Part shown: positions 41,752 through 50,346 of the stretch, piece after piece
Numbering within the stretch: position 1 is the first letter of the stretch
How the letters are laid out: each line of letters begins with the position of its first letter
Origin: an uncultured Propionibacteriaceae bacterium
Lineage (GTDB): Bacteria; Actinomycetota; Actinomycetes; Propionibacteriales; Propionibacteriaceae
Assembly: GCA_936924635.1 (NCBI GenBank)
Contig: CAKZHP010000132.1
Location: 1 to 64,000 of the forward strand
Reading direction: 5' to 3'
Length of the DNA stretch: 64,000 bases
Program-made: the position numbers and the translations under genes
Notes under the pieces: model-generated
Told to the model about the DNA's origin: nothing
The model's database searches: none
What the model saw: only the letters and a program-made list of their open reading frames with translations

Positions 41752-42773
41752 ATGGACTGGCTGGACGCCCTCGGAGGCCTCGTGGACGCGCTGATATGGG
41801 CGGTGATGCTCGCCGTTCTGTCCGTGATGGTGGGGAGTCCGGCCCGGAGGGTGCTCGGCGTACGGGCCGGGTGGCCGCGCACGGTCGTCGTCTGCGCCAT
41901 CGCGATCCTCGCCCTGCTCCAGACGGCCCGCCCATGCTGGTCTCCGGGTGGGTCCCGGTCGAGGGGGCCGGCGGGGCGGGCGGGGCGGCGTACCTGTTCG
42001 TGCTGATGCTGTGGACGTTCGCGCTCTCGGCGACCGTGCTGGTAGTGCTGGGGATCGAGGTGCCGACCGGGTCGCTGCCGGGGGCGCGTGCCCTCGTCAC
42101 GGGGTGGGGGAGGCGGTGGCGCCGCGGCCGCCGCTACACGCAGATCATGGCGATCGCGGCTCTCCATGGGCTGTCGGCGCCGCTGCGTGGTTTCCGCCCT
42201 GCCGAGGGGGACAGCGACCGCCTGGCGCGCAGCCTGCGCGACGCCCTGCAGGACGCCGGGGTCACCTTCGTGAAGCTCGGCCAGATGTCTCCACGCGGGC
42301 CGACCTGCTGCCGGCGGCGTACGTGCGGGAGCTCACCTCGCTCACCAACCGCGTGCCAGCGCAGCCGTGGGAGTCCGTACGTGCCGTGGTCGAGGCCGAG
42401 CTGGGCCGCCCCGTCGGCGAGGTGCTGGCATCGGTCGACCCGGACCCCCTGGCGTCGGCGTCGCTGGCCCAGGTGCACACCGGGCGCCTCGTCGACGGCC
42501 CTGAGGTGGTGGTCAAGGTGCAGCGCCCATGTACGCATCGTGGGCCACCCCGACGACCGCGCCTTCCTGCTCGGGCTGGTGCAGCAGCTCGTGGTCGCCG
42601 TGCTCGCCGCGGCGGGCGTGGTCGGAGGCATCCTGCTCGCGGTCGCTCTCGGCGGGCCGCAGCTCGCGCCCGGCCTCGGGGCGTACGCGCTGGTGGGAGC
42701 GCTGCTCGCCTTCGCCGGGTTCGTGCTGGGGCTGCGAGCGGTGGCGCTGGTGTACGCGGGTCGCCCAGGCTGA
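41752..42773 (+). pseudogene. AarF/UbiB (ABC1) kinase-family remnant
   Basis: Pieces in all three frames belong to one degraded protein: an N-terminal membrane part (MDWLDALGGLVDALIWAVML and VVCAIAILAL), then SGWVPVEGAGGAGGAAYLFV and LMLWTFALS, LARSLRDALQDAGVTFVKLG (the ABC1 N-terminal motif), then in another frame LLPAAYVRELTSLTNRVPAQ and PDPLASASLAQVHTGRLVDG with VVVKVQRP (the Ala-rich loop and catalytic Lys region). The kinase core after this is deleted; only a C-terminal membrane segment remains (LVQQLVVAVLAAAGVVGGIL). At least three frameshifts and one large deletion make it nonfunctional. Confidence 0.8.
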
Positions 42774-42788
42774 TTGCCGTACGCGCCC

Positions 42789-43343
42789 TTAGGCGGGCGC
42801 GATCTGACGCTGCATGATCCAGGCGTGCTTGCCGACCTGGCGCACCCGGTCGAACCCCAGGTCGTCGAACAGCTCGGCGGTGCCGCTGAACAGGAACCGG
42901 TCGTGGGCCACCCGGCCCGCGGTGGTCTCGGAGATCACCTCGACCAGCCCGCCACCGCGTGCCGTGATCGCCGCCAGGGCGCCCTCGACGGCCTGCCGCG
43001 CCACTCCACGCCTCCGGTGGCGCCGGTCGGTGAAGACGCAGGTCAGCCGCCAGTCGGGAGCGGGCGGCGGCTCCTTCTCGTACTCGCGGCGGTGCTTGAT
43101 GTCGAGGCTCGCCGCCGGTCCGTACTGGCACCAGCCTTGCGCGTTGCCCTCCTCGTCCAGCACCAGCGCGGCATGGGCCTCGCCCGCCCGCACCAGGCGC
43201 TCCTTGGAGAGCCGGTGGTCGGGCCCGTGCAGCTCGCGCGGGTGGAATGCGATGCACCAGCAGCCGCCGTACACACCGTTGTTGCGCTCCACGAGCTCAG
43301 CGAACTCGCCCCAGGTCTCCGGGGTCAGGTCGACGACAGCCAT
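42789..43343 (-). CDS. GNAT-family N-acetyltransferase
   Basis: A 184-residue acetyltransferase with WCIAFHPREL, an acetyl-CoA binding VFTDRRHRRRGVARQAVEGA loop and FSGTAELFDDLGF. It resembles the actinobacterial GNAT group with an N-terminal VYGGCWC motif. Substrate unknown. It is separate from its neighbours. Confidence 0.85.
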   Translation of the reverse strand: MAVVDLTPETWGEFAELVERNNGVYGGCWCIAFHPRELHGPDHRLSKERLVRAGEAHAALVLDEEGNAQGWCQYGPAASLDIKHRREYEKEPPPAPDWRLTCVFTDRRHRRRGVARQAVEGALAAITARGGGLVEVISETTAGRVAHDRFLFSGTAELFDDLGFDRVRQVGKHAWIMQRQIAPA

Positions 43344-43385
43344 GGAGTGAGGCTAGGCCCGGTTCCCGGCGATCTGCGTCCGGTT

Positions 43386-45881
43386 TCAGCGGAAGTAGCC
43401 GGAGACGTCAACCACGACCGCTGCGGTGCCCGACGACCCGTTGCGCACCGCAAACGCCGACCCGCTGGTCTTCACCAGGGTCGCGTTGGCGACCGTCTGA
43501 CCCGCGACGAAGTTCACGGTCGAGGCGAGCGGGGCGGTGCCACCGGGGTACGCGGTGGCGAAGCCGGCCTGCCGGGCGTCGGTGACCGTGAGGTTCGCGA
43601 ACGCGGCCTGGGCTGTGACGCCGGTGAGCAGCGGGACGGTCGCCGAGGCGCCGGCCCCCACGGACCCGGGGCGGGTGTCGAGGACGCGCACGGGTGACAA
43701 CGGCACATACGTGCCAGGCAGTGTCGCGGTGCCGCCCCGGAGGTAGCCGGCGAAATCGACCACCACGTGCACGGGGCCGGGGGCGCCGTTGCTGATGGTC
43801 ACCTTGCCTCCCGAGCCGAGCGTGGCGACGGTGAGGTTGGAGACCACGTCGCCCACGCCGAAGTTCACTGTGCTGGTCGCGGGCCGCCCCTGCCCGGCCG
43901 GGTACACGGTCACGTAGCCGGGGGCCGCGCCCTCGGTCGTGGTCACGTTGAGCACGGCGGCACCGGCGTCGGCGGGTACGGCGCCGGAGGCGGCGAGGTC
44001 GAGCGTCACGGTGCCGTACGCGGGGATGACCGCCGTGGTGCGGGTGTCGAGCACTCGACGCGGGGTGAGCGGCACCAGGGTGCCGGCCTCGGTGGTGTCT
44101 CCGCCGGTCCAGTAGCCGGCGACGTCGGCGACCACGTCGGCGTTGCTGATGTTGCCGTTGCGGATCGCGAGCCGACCGTCGGCGGCCAGCCGCGCGATGA
44201 CCAGGTTCGGCACCGCGCGCCCCGGCACCGCGCTGACCGAGGAGACCCCCGGGAGCGTGCTGTCGGTCGGGTAGACCGCGAGCCAGCCCGGGTTCGCCGT
44301 GTTGAGCACGGTCACGTTGAGGGCGACGGCGGTGGCCCCGGCGGGTACGCCGCCGCGCCCGGTCACCTGAAGCAGCCCGTCCTGCTGCGGGCCGATCGCT
44401 CCGGGCAGGCCGAGGGCGCTCCGGGTGTCGAGGATGCGGGTCGGGGCGAGCGCCTGGAACGTGCCGGGCGCGGGGGGCTGCTCGATCGGGCCCACGGGCG
44501 CCGAGGTCTGCGGCGCCGCGGTCAGGAAGTCGGGGTGCGACGAGGTCACGGTCACCGTGAGGGTGGCGCCGAGGTCCGCGTGCACCGGCGCGTACGTGGC
44601 GGCGGTCGCCCCGGCGATCGGCGAGCCGTTGCGCGCCCACTGGTAGGCGTGGGTGGCGTCAGCGGGCGTACGGGTCGGCTGCGCCGTGAGCGCCTGACCG
44701 ACCTTGGCCACCCCGGTCACGGTCGGCGTACCCGCCGTGAGGGGAGCCTTCGTGGAGCCGCCGCCGGTGAACAGCAGCCGGTTGGCCGAGCGGGCGCCCT
44801 TGACGGCGCCCACCGTGGCCTTGCCGACGAGCTCGGCGGCCACCTCGGCCGGGGTGATCGCGCCCCGGGCCTGCAAGACCAGCGCCGCGGCGCCGGCGAC
44901 GTGCGGGGTCGCCATCGAGGTGCCCTTGTAGACCAGGGTGCCGTCGGTGGTGCGCCAGTCGGCCGACGTGATGCCGACCCCTGGGGCGTACAGGTCGACG
45001 CACGGCCCGTAGTTGGAGAAGGACGCCTCGGTGTCGGTGCTGTCGATCGCCGCCACCGTGATCGCCTCGCGGGTCGAGGCGGGGTAGCGGGTGCAGGCGT
45101 CGACCGATCGGTTGCCCGCGGCGATCACCGTGGTGACGCCGTCGGCGACGAGCGCGCGTACGGCGTCGTTGACTGCCGATCCCGTGCCGAGCGAGATGTT
45201 CGCCACGGCAGGGGCGCCGGCCTCGTGGTTGCGGATCACCCACTCGATGCCGGCGATCACCTCGCTGTCGGAGCCCTCGCCCGCGCAGTTGAGCACCCGC
45301 ACCGGGGTGATGGTCGCGCCCTTCGCGATGCCGTACCTGGTGCCCGCGAGCGTGCCCGACACGTGCGTGCCGTGGCCGTAGCAGTCGGTGGTGCCGTTGC
45401 CGTCGCTGATCGAGGTGAATCCGGTGTCGACGCGCCCGGTGAACTCCGAGTGCTGGCGGGCGATGCCGGAGTCGATGACGTACGCGGTCACGCCGGCACC
45501 CGTCGGGCCGTACGCGTAGCTGCCGTCGGTGCCGGTGCGCTGGTCGACCCGGTCGATGCCCCAGGTGGCGCCGCTCTGCACGCCATCGGCGGTGACCTTG
45601 GTGTCGGGCTGCACCCACTCGACCTCGGGCTTGGCCTGCCAGGCGGCGACCTCGGCGGCGGTGAGCTGGGCGGCGAAGCCCGGGAACGCGGCGCGGTACT
45701 CGTACACCATCCGCTTGCCCAGCGAGCGGGCGCTGACCGTCTGCGCCTCGGTGTCGGGGCCGGGGCGGAGCTTCACGATGTACGGGGCCGTGGGCTCCTC
45801 CGGTGCCGCGTGTGCGGGCAGACTGGTGGTCAGCAGGGCCAGGGACAGCAGGGTGAGCGCGGCGGCGCGGAGACGTGGCAC
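43386..45881 (-). CDS. Secreted S8 subtilisin-like protease with three C-terminal LDTR repeats
   Basis: The 831-residue preproprotein has a signal peptide (about 1-25, ending AHA), an inhibitor-I9 propeptide (about 31-95), and an S8 catalytic domain with Asp137 (AYVIDSGIA), His170 (YGHGTHVSG) and Ser322 (GTSMATPHVAG). After an Ig-like spacer (about 385-465) three homologous ~125-residue domains follow, each beginning with R(I/V)LDTR and ending with VVxDVxGYxx (about 477-600, 605-720, 725-831). Such repeats occur in secreted actinobacterial proteins and may bind the surface or polysaccharide. No sortase motif is seen, so it is probably released. Confidence 0.92.
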   Translation of the reverse strand: MPRLRAAALTLLSLALLTTSLPAHAAPEEPTAPYIVKLRPGPDTEAQTVSARSLGKRMVYEYRAAFPGFAAQLTAAEVAAWQAKPEVEWVQPDTKVTADGVQSGATWGIDRVDQRTGTDGSYAYGPTGAGVTAYVIDSGIARQHSEFTGRVDTGFTSISDGNGTTDCYGHGTHVSGTLAGTRYGIAKGATITPVRVLNCAGEGSDSEVIAGIEWVIRNHEAGAPAVANISLGTGSAVNDAVRALVADGVTTVIAAGNRSVDACTRYPASTREAITVAAIDSTDTEASFSNYGPCVDLYAPGVGITSADWRTTDGTLVYKGTSMATPHVAGAAALVLQARGAITPAEVAAELVGKATVGAVKGARSANRLLFTGGGSTKAPLTAGTPTVTGVAKVGQALTAQPTRTPADATHAYQWARNGSPIAGATAATYAPVHADLGATLTVTVTSSHPDFLTAAPQTSAPVGPIEQPPAPGTFQALAPTRILDTRSALGLPGAIGPQQDGLLQVTGRGGVPAGATAVALNVTVLNTANPGWLAVYPTDSTLPGVSSVSAVPGRAVPNLVIARLAADGRLAIRNGNISNADVVADVAGYWTGGDTTEAGTLVPLTPRRVLDTRTTAVIPAYGTVTLDLAASGAVPADAGAAVLNVTTTEGAAPGYVTVYPAGQGRPATSTVNFGVGDVVSNLTVATLGSGGKVTISNGAPGPVHVVVDFAGYLRGGTATLPGTYVPLSPVRVLDTRPGSVGAGASATVPLLTGVTAQAAFANLTVTDARQAGFATAYPGGTAPLASTVNFVAGQTVANATLVKTSGSAFAVRNGSSGTAAVVVDVSGYFR

Positions 45882-46011
45882 GGTTTCCTCCCGGGGGTCG
45901 CGCGGAAGGTACCACCGTCGCTGACAACGAGCAGTCAGGTGAGGGGATGCTCATCCCAGTCTGCCTCCAACCGGATGCCGGGGTCGAGCTGGCTGCTCAG
46001 CTCGGACGAGG

Positions 46012-46110
46012 TCACCGCCCAGCCGTGGACACCCCCAGTCGGAGCAGGTCGACGACCGTGTCGGAGACCCTGTGGGCGGTGGTCTCGACCGTGAGGTCGT
46101 CGCTCCGCTG
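46012..46110 (-). pseudogene. Possible C-terminal remnant of a small kinase gene
   Basis: The minus-strand frame reads SDDLTVETTAHRVSDTVVDL and ends LRLGVSTAGR at a stop, resembling the last helix of P-loop kinases (DLxVxTTxxSxxEVADxV). No upstream part of the gene is present between it and tam. The rest of the 45882-46148 gap shows nothing I can support. Confidence 0.3.
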
Positions 46111-46148
46111 TGGACGTGGAAGTCGTACAGCCTCTGGACGGTGCGACG

Positions 46149-46919
46149 TCAGGCGGGGCGGTGACCCACGGCGAACACGCGGCGGAACCCGTACACGGTG
46201 CCCGCGGTGGTGGCGGGGTACGCCTCCCGCAGGCGCGGGCGCAGGTCGGCGATGAAGCCCTCGGCGTCGGCCTGCGAGAGCACGTCGAGCACCGGGCGGA
46301 GCGCGGACCCCTTGACCCACTCCAGCACCGGGTCCTCGCCGGTGAGCACCTGGTTGTAGACGGTCTCCCAGGTGTCGACGACCAGGCCCTCGGAGGCGAA
46401 GAGCTCCCCGTAGCCGGCGGCGTCGAGCACCGGGCTCTCGCGCAGCTGCAGGTGGTTCGTGGCCTCGGCCCAGCGGGGCTCGGCGAGGAGCTCGCGCAGC
46501 AGGGTGTGAGAGGGAGCGGCGAAGTTGCCGGGCACCTGCACGGCCAGCCAGCCGTCGGCCGGCAGCTGGGCGGCGATGGCGCGGAGGCGGGCCGGGTTGT
46601 CGTCCACCCACTGATAGGCAGCGTTCGAGATCACGATGTCGGCGCCCGCGGGGGGCACGAAGGTGTTGAGGTCTCCCTCGACGAAGGACAGCTGCTTCGT
46701 GGCGTGCCTGGATGTACGGGCGAGCATGGCGGGGTCGTTGTCGACGCCGACGATCCGGGCCATCGGCCAGCGCTCCGAGAGCGTCGCCGTGAGCTGGCCG
46801 GAGCCGCAGCCCAGGTCGTACACGAGGCGCGGCGACTCGGCGGCGACCCGGGAGACGAGCTCCCCGAACGGGCGCGACCGATGGTCGGCGAACTTCGCGT
46901 ACTGCTGCGGATCCCACAT
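46149..46919 (-). CDS. tam: Trans-aconitate 2-methyltransferase
   Basis: A 256-residue class I SAM methyltransferase: MWDPQQYAKFADHRSRPFGE at the start is diagnostic of Tam, then the SAM site VYDLGCGSGQLTATL, VGVDNDPAML, EGDLNTF and ISNAAYQWVDD. The enzyme methylates trans-aconitate, detoxifying this inhibitor of the citric-acid cycle. ATG 46919 is taken because it begins the family-typical sequence; the frame is open upstream into the palindromic repeat at 46953-47025, which is noncoding there. Confidence 0.93.
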   Translation of the reverse strand: MWDPQQYAKFADHRSRPFGELVSRVAAESPRLVYDLGCGSGQLTATLSERWPMARIVGVDNDPAMLARTSRHATKQLSFVEGDLNTFVPPAGADIVISNAAYQWVDDNPARLRAIAAQLPADGWLAVQVPGNFAAPSHTLLRELLAEPRWAEATNHLQLRESPVLDAAGYGELFASEGLVVDTWETVYNQVLTGEDPVLEWVKGSALRPVLDVLSQADAEGFIADLRPRLREAYPATTAGTVYGFRRVFAVGHRPA

Positions 46920-46952
46920 GCCGCCGATTCTGCCTTGTCGGCGCGGGGGTCC

Positions 46953-47025
46953 TGCACAACCGGTGCGGATCCGAGCAGTCCTCGCTCCTGGGGGCACCTA
47001 CGCCACTAGGCGCACCGTTTGTGCA
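46953..47025. repeat. 73-bp palindromic repeat, copy A
   Basis: Begins TGCACAACCGGTGCG and ends CGCACCGTTTGTGCA, which are inverted repeats of 15 bases with one mismatch around a 43-bp variable centre. It encodes the last seven codons and stop of the adjacent minus-strand gene. A second copy of identical length lies at 47975-48047. Confidence 0.85.
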
Positions 47026-47899
47026 GGCGGACCACGCCCAGCTCCGGCTGCCAGACCTCGATCTCGGGGCTGATCCGCCGCTTGGACACCCCTGTCGCAT
47101 AGATGGCCGAGAGGCACTGTCGGGTGTGGCGCCAGTCACCGAAGGTCTGGTGATGGGTGAGGCGGCTGGTGAAGAAGCCACCGGCACCGGCAGGCAGGTC
47201 CCGGCCCCGGTCGGCTTCATAGCTCAGCACGCCGGTGTGGTGCGCCCTGCTGTCGGCCTCGATGATCCAGGCGTCGTCGACGAGCATGTCCACCCGCCCG
47301 ATCCCCGTGATCTGCACCTGCGTACGCACACAGATGCCCTTCTTCTGCAGGTCCACGCGGATCCTGGTCTCGGTGCCGGACTCGGCCCGCGGGTCGAAGT
47401 GACGCAGGAGGGCGTAGCGACGCCCGGTGAACGACGCCATGATCTCGAGCGCCTGCCCGTAGCTCAGCAGCCCCTTGTTGACCGCTGACTCCAGCACCAT
47501 CAGTCCGGCCTCGGCGCCGTGGTGGCGCAGCACCTGGGGGATGCAGTGTGGCAGGTCAAGCACAGGGTCACGCCCGGGCCAGCCGGCTGTCGGCAGCCGG
47601 TGGACGGCCAGCAGGTCGCCGACCGGGAGCGCGGCGCGGGTGGTGATCGCCACATGGAGCCCCACGTGGGCGGGTGTCCAGACGCCGTGCAGGCGGCACG
47701 CGCTGAGGCAGCCGATGCGAGTGCCGGCTCTCAGTGCACGGATGACGTCTTGGCCGGCGGACGGCTCCGCATACCAGCCGCGGGCACAACGGACGAGCAG
47801 TCCTGCATCGACCAGGGCAGTCATTCTGTGCCGGCTGATCCCCGCCGCCAGCAGCTCGTCATAGTGATGGACTCCAGGCATCTTCATGCTGGCGACCAT
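47006..47899 (-). CDS. AbiEi-like/HTH protein with C-terminal DUF559 (PD-(D/E)XK) domain
   Basis: A 297-residue protein. The N terminus (about 10-60, HYDELLAAGISRHRMTALVD with AGLLVRCARGWYA) is the winged helix found in AbiEi-type antitoxins and related transcription factors; the C terminus (about 195-285, ESGTETRIRVDLQKKGICVR with VDMLVDDAWIIEADSRAHH) is a DUF559-like very-short-patch-related nuclease fold with Asp and E-x-D. This two-part architecture is common and multicopy in actinobacteria; function is unproven. ATG 47899 is the first of three in-frame ATGs (47887, 47881). Its last codons, RLHKRCA and stop, lie in repeat copy A, and repeat copy B lies upstream of its start. Confidence 0.8.
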   Translation of the reverse strand: MVASMKMPGVHHYDELLAAGISRHRMTALVDAGLLVRCARGWYAEPSAGQDVIRALRAGTRIGCLSACRLHGVWTPAHVGLHVAITTRAALPVGDLLAVHRLPTAGWPGRDPVLDLPHCIPQVLRHHGAEAGLMVLESAVNKGLLSYGQALEIMASFTGRRYALLRHFDPRAESGTETRIRVDLQKKGICVRTQVQITGIGRVDMLVDDAWIIEADSRAHHTGVLSYEADRGRDLPAGAGGFFTSRLTHHQTFGDWRHTRQCLSAIYATGVSKRRISPEIEVWQPELGVVRLHKRCA

Positions 47900-47974
47900 G
47901 GGCACCCGGCTCCGGATTCGCCGACTGTCCACAGACCTTCTGGCTGGACCGGGTCTGTCCACAGGAAAGGCATC

Positions 47975-48047
47975 TGCACAACCGGTGCGCATACGTGCGC
48001 AGGTCTCCCCTGGAAGGGGGAGCGCACCTAGGCGCACCGTTCGTGCA
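47975..48047. repeat. 73-bp palindromic repeat, copy B
   Basis: Same orientation and length as copy A: TGCACAACCGGTGCG at one end and CGCACCGTTCGTGCA at the other (two arm mismatches), with a different centre containing its own CTCCCC/GGGGGAG hairpin. It lies upstream of the minus-strand DUF559 gene and 25 bp before the DUF72 gene on the plus strand. Confidence 0.85.
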
Positions 48048-48072
48048 GACGCCCGGGCCCTAGGGTTTCCCC

Positions 48073-48894
48073 ATGGCGCGGATCCGAGTCGGTACATCGG
48101 GCTGGACCTACCCCTACTGGCGCGGCGACTTCTACCCGCAGGGCCTGCCGCACCGGGCCGAGCTCGCCTACAACGCCCAGCACTTCGACACCGTCGAGCT
48201 GAACGGCTCGTTCTACTCGCTGCAGCGCCCCACCTCGTACGCCCGCTGGGCCGCCGAGGCGTCGGCGGAGCGCGACGACTTCGTGTTCGCGGTGAAGGGC
48301 AGCCGGTACGTGACGCACATGCTGAAGCTGCGCCACGTACGCACCGCGCTGGCCAACTTCTACGCCTCCGGGGTGCTGGCGCTGGGGGCCCACACCGGCC
48401 CGTTCCTGTGGCAGCTGCCCGAGCGCCACGCCTTCGACGCCGACCAGCTGGCCGCCTTCTTCGCCGAGCTGCCCCGCACCACCGCCGAGGCGGCCGCGCT
48501 GGCCGCCGAGCACGACGACAAGCTGACCGGCGACCGGTTGCTGCTGGAGCCCCCGGTGGACCTGCCGCTGCGGCACGCCCTGGAGCCGCGGCACCGCTCC
48601 TTCGAGTCGGACGAGGCGCTCGCGGTGCTGCGCGAGCACGACATCGCCGTGGTCACGGCCGACACCGGCGGCCGGTTCGCCCGGCTGGACGGCGTCTCCA
48701 GCGACTTCGTGTACCTCCGCCTGCACGGGCCGGGCGGGCTGTACGACAGCCCGTACACCCCCGACCTCCTCGACGAGTGGGCCGCCCTGTGCCATACGCA
48801 CCGTGACGAAGGGCGCGACGTGTTCGTCTACTTCGACAACGACGGCCACTGCCACGCCCCCCGCGACGCGATGGGCCTCCAGGCCCGGGTCTGA
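48073..48894 (+). CDS. DUF72 domain protein
   Basis: A 273-residue TIM-barrel-like protein of the YecE/DUF72 family: GTSGWTYPYWRGDFYPQGLP, VELNGSFYSLQRPTSYARWA, FVFAVKGSRYVTHM, FLWQLPERHAFD, and LRLHGPGGLYDSPYT plus YFDNDGHCHAPRDA at the C terminus. Family members are widespread; no activity is established. It ends at a bidirectional terminator shared with the sugar ABC operon. Confidence 0.92.
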   Translation: MARIRVGTSGWTYPYWRGDFYPQGLPHRAELAYNAQHFDTVELNGSFYSLQRPTSYARWAAEASAERDDFVFAVKGSRYVTHMLKLRHVRTALANFYASGVLALGAHTGPFLWQLPERHAFDADQLAAFFAELPRTTAEAAALAAEHDDKLTGDRLLLEPPVDLPLRHALEPRHRSFESDEALAVLREHDIAVVTADTGGRFARLDGVSSDFVYLRLHGPGGLYDSPYTPDLLDEWAALCHTHRDEGRDVFVYFDNDGHCHAPRDAMGLQARV

Positions 48895-48917
48895 GCCGCA
48901 CGACCCCGTACGCCCAA

Positions 48918-48948
48918 GGGCCCCCACCGCTGATCGCGGCAGGGGCCC
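48918..48948. terminator. Bidirectional hairpin between convergent genes
   Basis: GGGCCCC / GGGGCCC enclosing an inner CCGC-TGATC-GCGG stem lies between the DUF72 stop (48894) and the binding-protein stop (48965), suited to terminate both strands. Confidence 0.7.
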
Positions 48949-48964
48949 AGGGAGTGACGAAGAG

Positions 48965-50317
48965 CTACTTGAGCTTCGGCTTCACGTCGTTGGTGTAGAT
49001 GCCCGTGAGGGTCGTCTTGAGCTTGGCCAGCCTCTCCTTCGGGTCCGCCTTCTGCGTCAGGATGTCGGCCGAGGCCATGCCGATCTCGCGGTCGCCGCCG
49101 GGCAGGAAGACGCGGGCGTAGTCCTGGGCGCGGGTGTGGGCGAGCTGGTCGACGGCCACCTTCGCCTGCGGGCGCTTAGCGATGATCGCGCTCATGTCGG
49201 CCGACTTGCGCACCGGCATGTAGCCCGTGGCGTCGGAGAAGGCGACGGTGTTCTCCGGCTCACCGAGGAACTTCAGGAAGTTCGCGGCCGCCAGCTGCTG
49301 CTCCTTGGTGATGTTCTTCGGGATGCCGAGGCCGGCCCCACCGGTCGGGCACACCATGTCGGTGGCCTTCGAGCCGCCCGGCAGGAAGCCCACGCCCACG
49401 TTGAACTTCGCGGCCGACAGCACGCCGACCAGCGAGCCCGTGGAGCCGACGAACGAGGCGACGGCGCCGGAGGAGAAGTCAGCCGCGGCGTCCTTGGCGC
49501 TGACGCCGGCCCACTTGTCCTTGTACACGGAGTCCTGCGTGAACTGCAGCACCTTGACGACCTCGGCGGAGTCGCAGGTGATGTCCCAGTCCTTGCTCAG
49601 CTGGCCGCCCTCGCCCCAGATCTTGTTCTGCAGCGACCAGGAGTCGTAGTCGGAGGCGGCGGGGTACATGTGCGCGAACTGGATGCTCGGGTTCGCGGCC
49701 TTGATCTTCGGGGCCCACTCGGCGAACTCGGCCCACGTCTTCGGGGCGCGGTCCTCGAGGCCCGCCGCCTTGAACATGTCCTTGTTGTAGTAGAACAGCG
49801 GCGTCGAGCGCGCGTACGGCATCGCCCACTGCTTGCCGTTGTAGCTGTAGTCCTTGTACAGCCCGTCGACGTAGTCGCTGGTCTTCCAGTCGAGCTTCTT
49901 GATCAGGCCGTCCAGCGGGATGATCGAGTCGTTGATGAAGTAGCGGAACCACCAGACGTCGGAGAACACGACGAGGTGGGGGAGCTGGCCGCCCTGCTGA
50001 GCGGTCTGGAACTTCTGCGCCACCTCCTCGTAGTTGGCGCCGGCGGTGACCAGCGTCACCTTGGTGTCGGACTGCGCCTTGTGGAACTTCTCGATGAGGG
50101 CGGTCTCGACGTCCTTGGACTTGCCGGGGTGGTTCGACCAGAACGAGATCTCGGCGGCCGGCTTGACGTTCGACCAGTCGGTGTCGGCGGCGGCCGACGC
50201 GCTGCCACCACCGCCCGGCGTGGTGACCGCCGGGCCGCTGCAGGCGCCCAGGGCCAGGGCCCCGAGCCCGGCGCCGCCGAGGGCGAGGAAGTTGCGCCGA
50301 TCCAGAGGAGCGGTCAT
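48965..50317 (-). CDS. Carbohydrate ABC transporter substrate-binding lipoprotein (UgpB-like)
   Basis: The 450-residue protein has a twin-Arg/lipoprotein signal (LDRRNFLALGGAGLGALALG then AC; lipobox Cys about residue 27) and a family-1 binding domain with ISFWSNHPGKSKDVETALIE, MPYARSTPLFYYNKDMFKAA and GGAGLGIPKNITKEQQLAAA. UgpB-type proteins bind glycerol-3-phosphate or sugars. It is the third gene of a three-gene operon with two permeases; no ATPase gene is present, so a shared MsiK-type ATPase elsewhere is likely. ATG 50317 follows AAAGGAA. Confidence 0.9.
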   Translation of the reverse strand: MTAPLDRRNFLALGGAGLGALALGACSGPAVTTPGGGGSASAAADTDWSNVKPAAEISFWSNHPGKSKDVETALIEKFHKAQSDTKVTLVTAGANYEEVAQKFQTAQQGGQLPHLVVFSDVWWFRYFINDSIIPLDGLIKKLDWKTSDYVDGLYKDYSYNGKQWAMPYARSTPLFYYNKDMFKAAGLEDRAPKTWAEFAEWAPKIKAANPSIQFAHMYPAASDYDSWSLQNKIWGEGGQLSKDWDITCDSAEVVKVLQFTQDSVYKDKWAGVSAKDAAADFSSGAVASFVGSTGSLVGVLSAAKFNVGVGFLPGGSKATDMVCPTGGAGLGIPKNITKEQQLAAANFLKFLGEPENTVAFSDATGYMPVRKSADMSAIIAKRPQAKVAVDQLAHTRAQDYARVFLPGGDREIGMASADILTQKADPKERLAKLKTTLTGIYTNDVKPKLK

Positions 50318-50346
50318 GGGTGTGGTTCCTTTCGGTCGGTCGTGAC

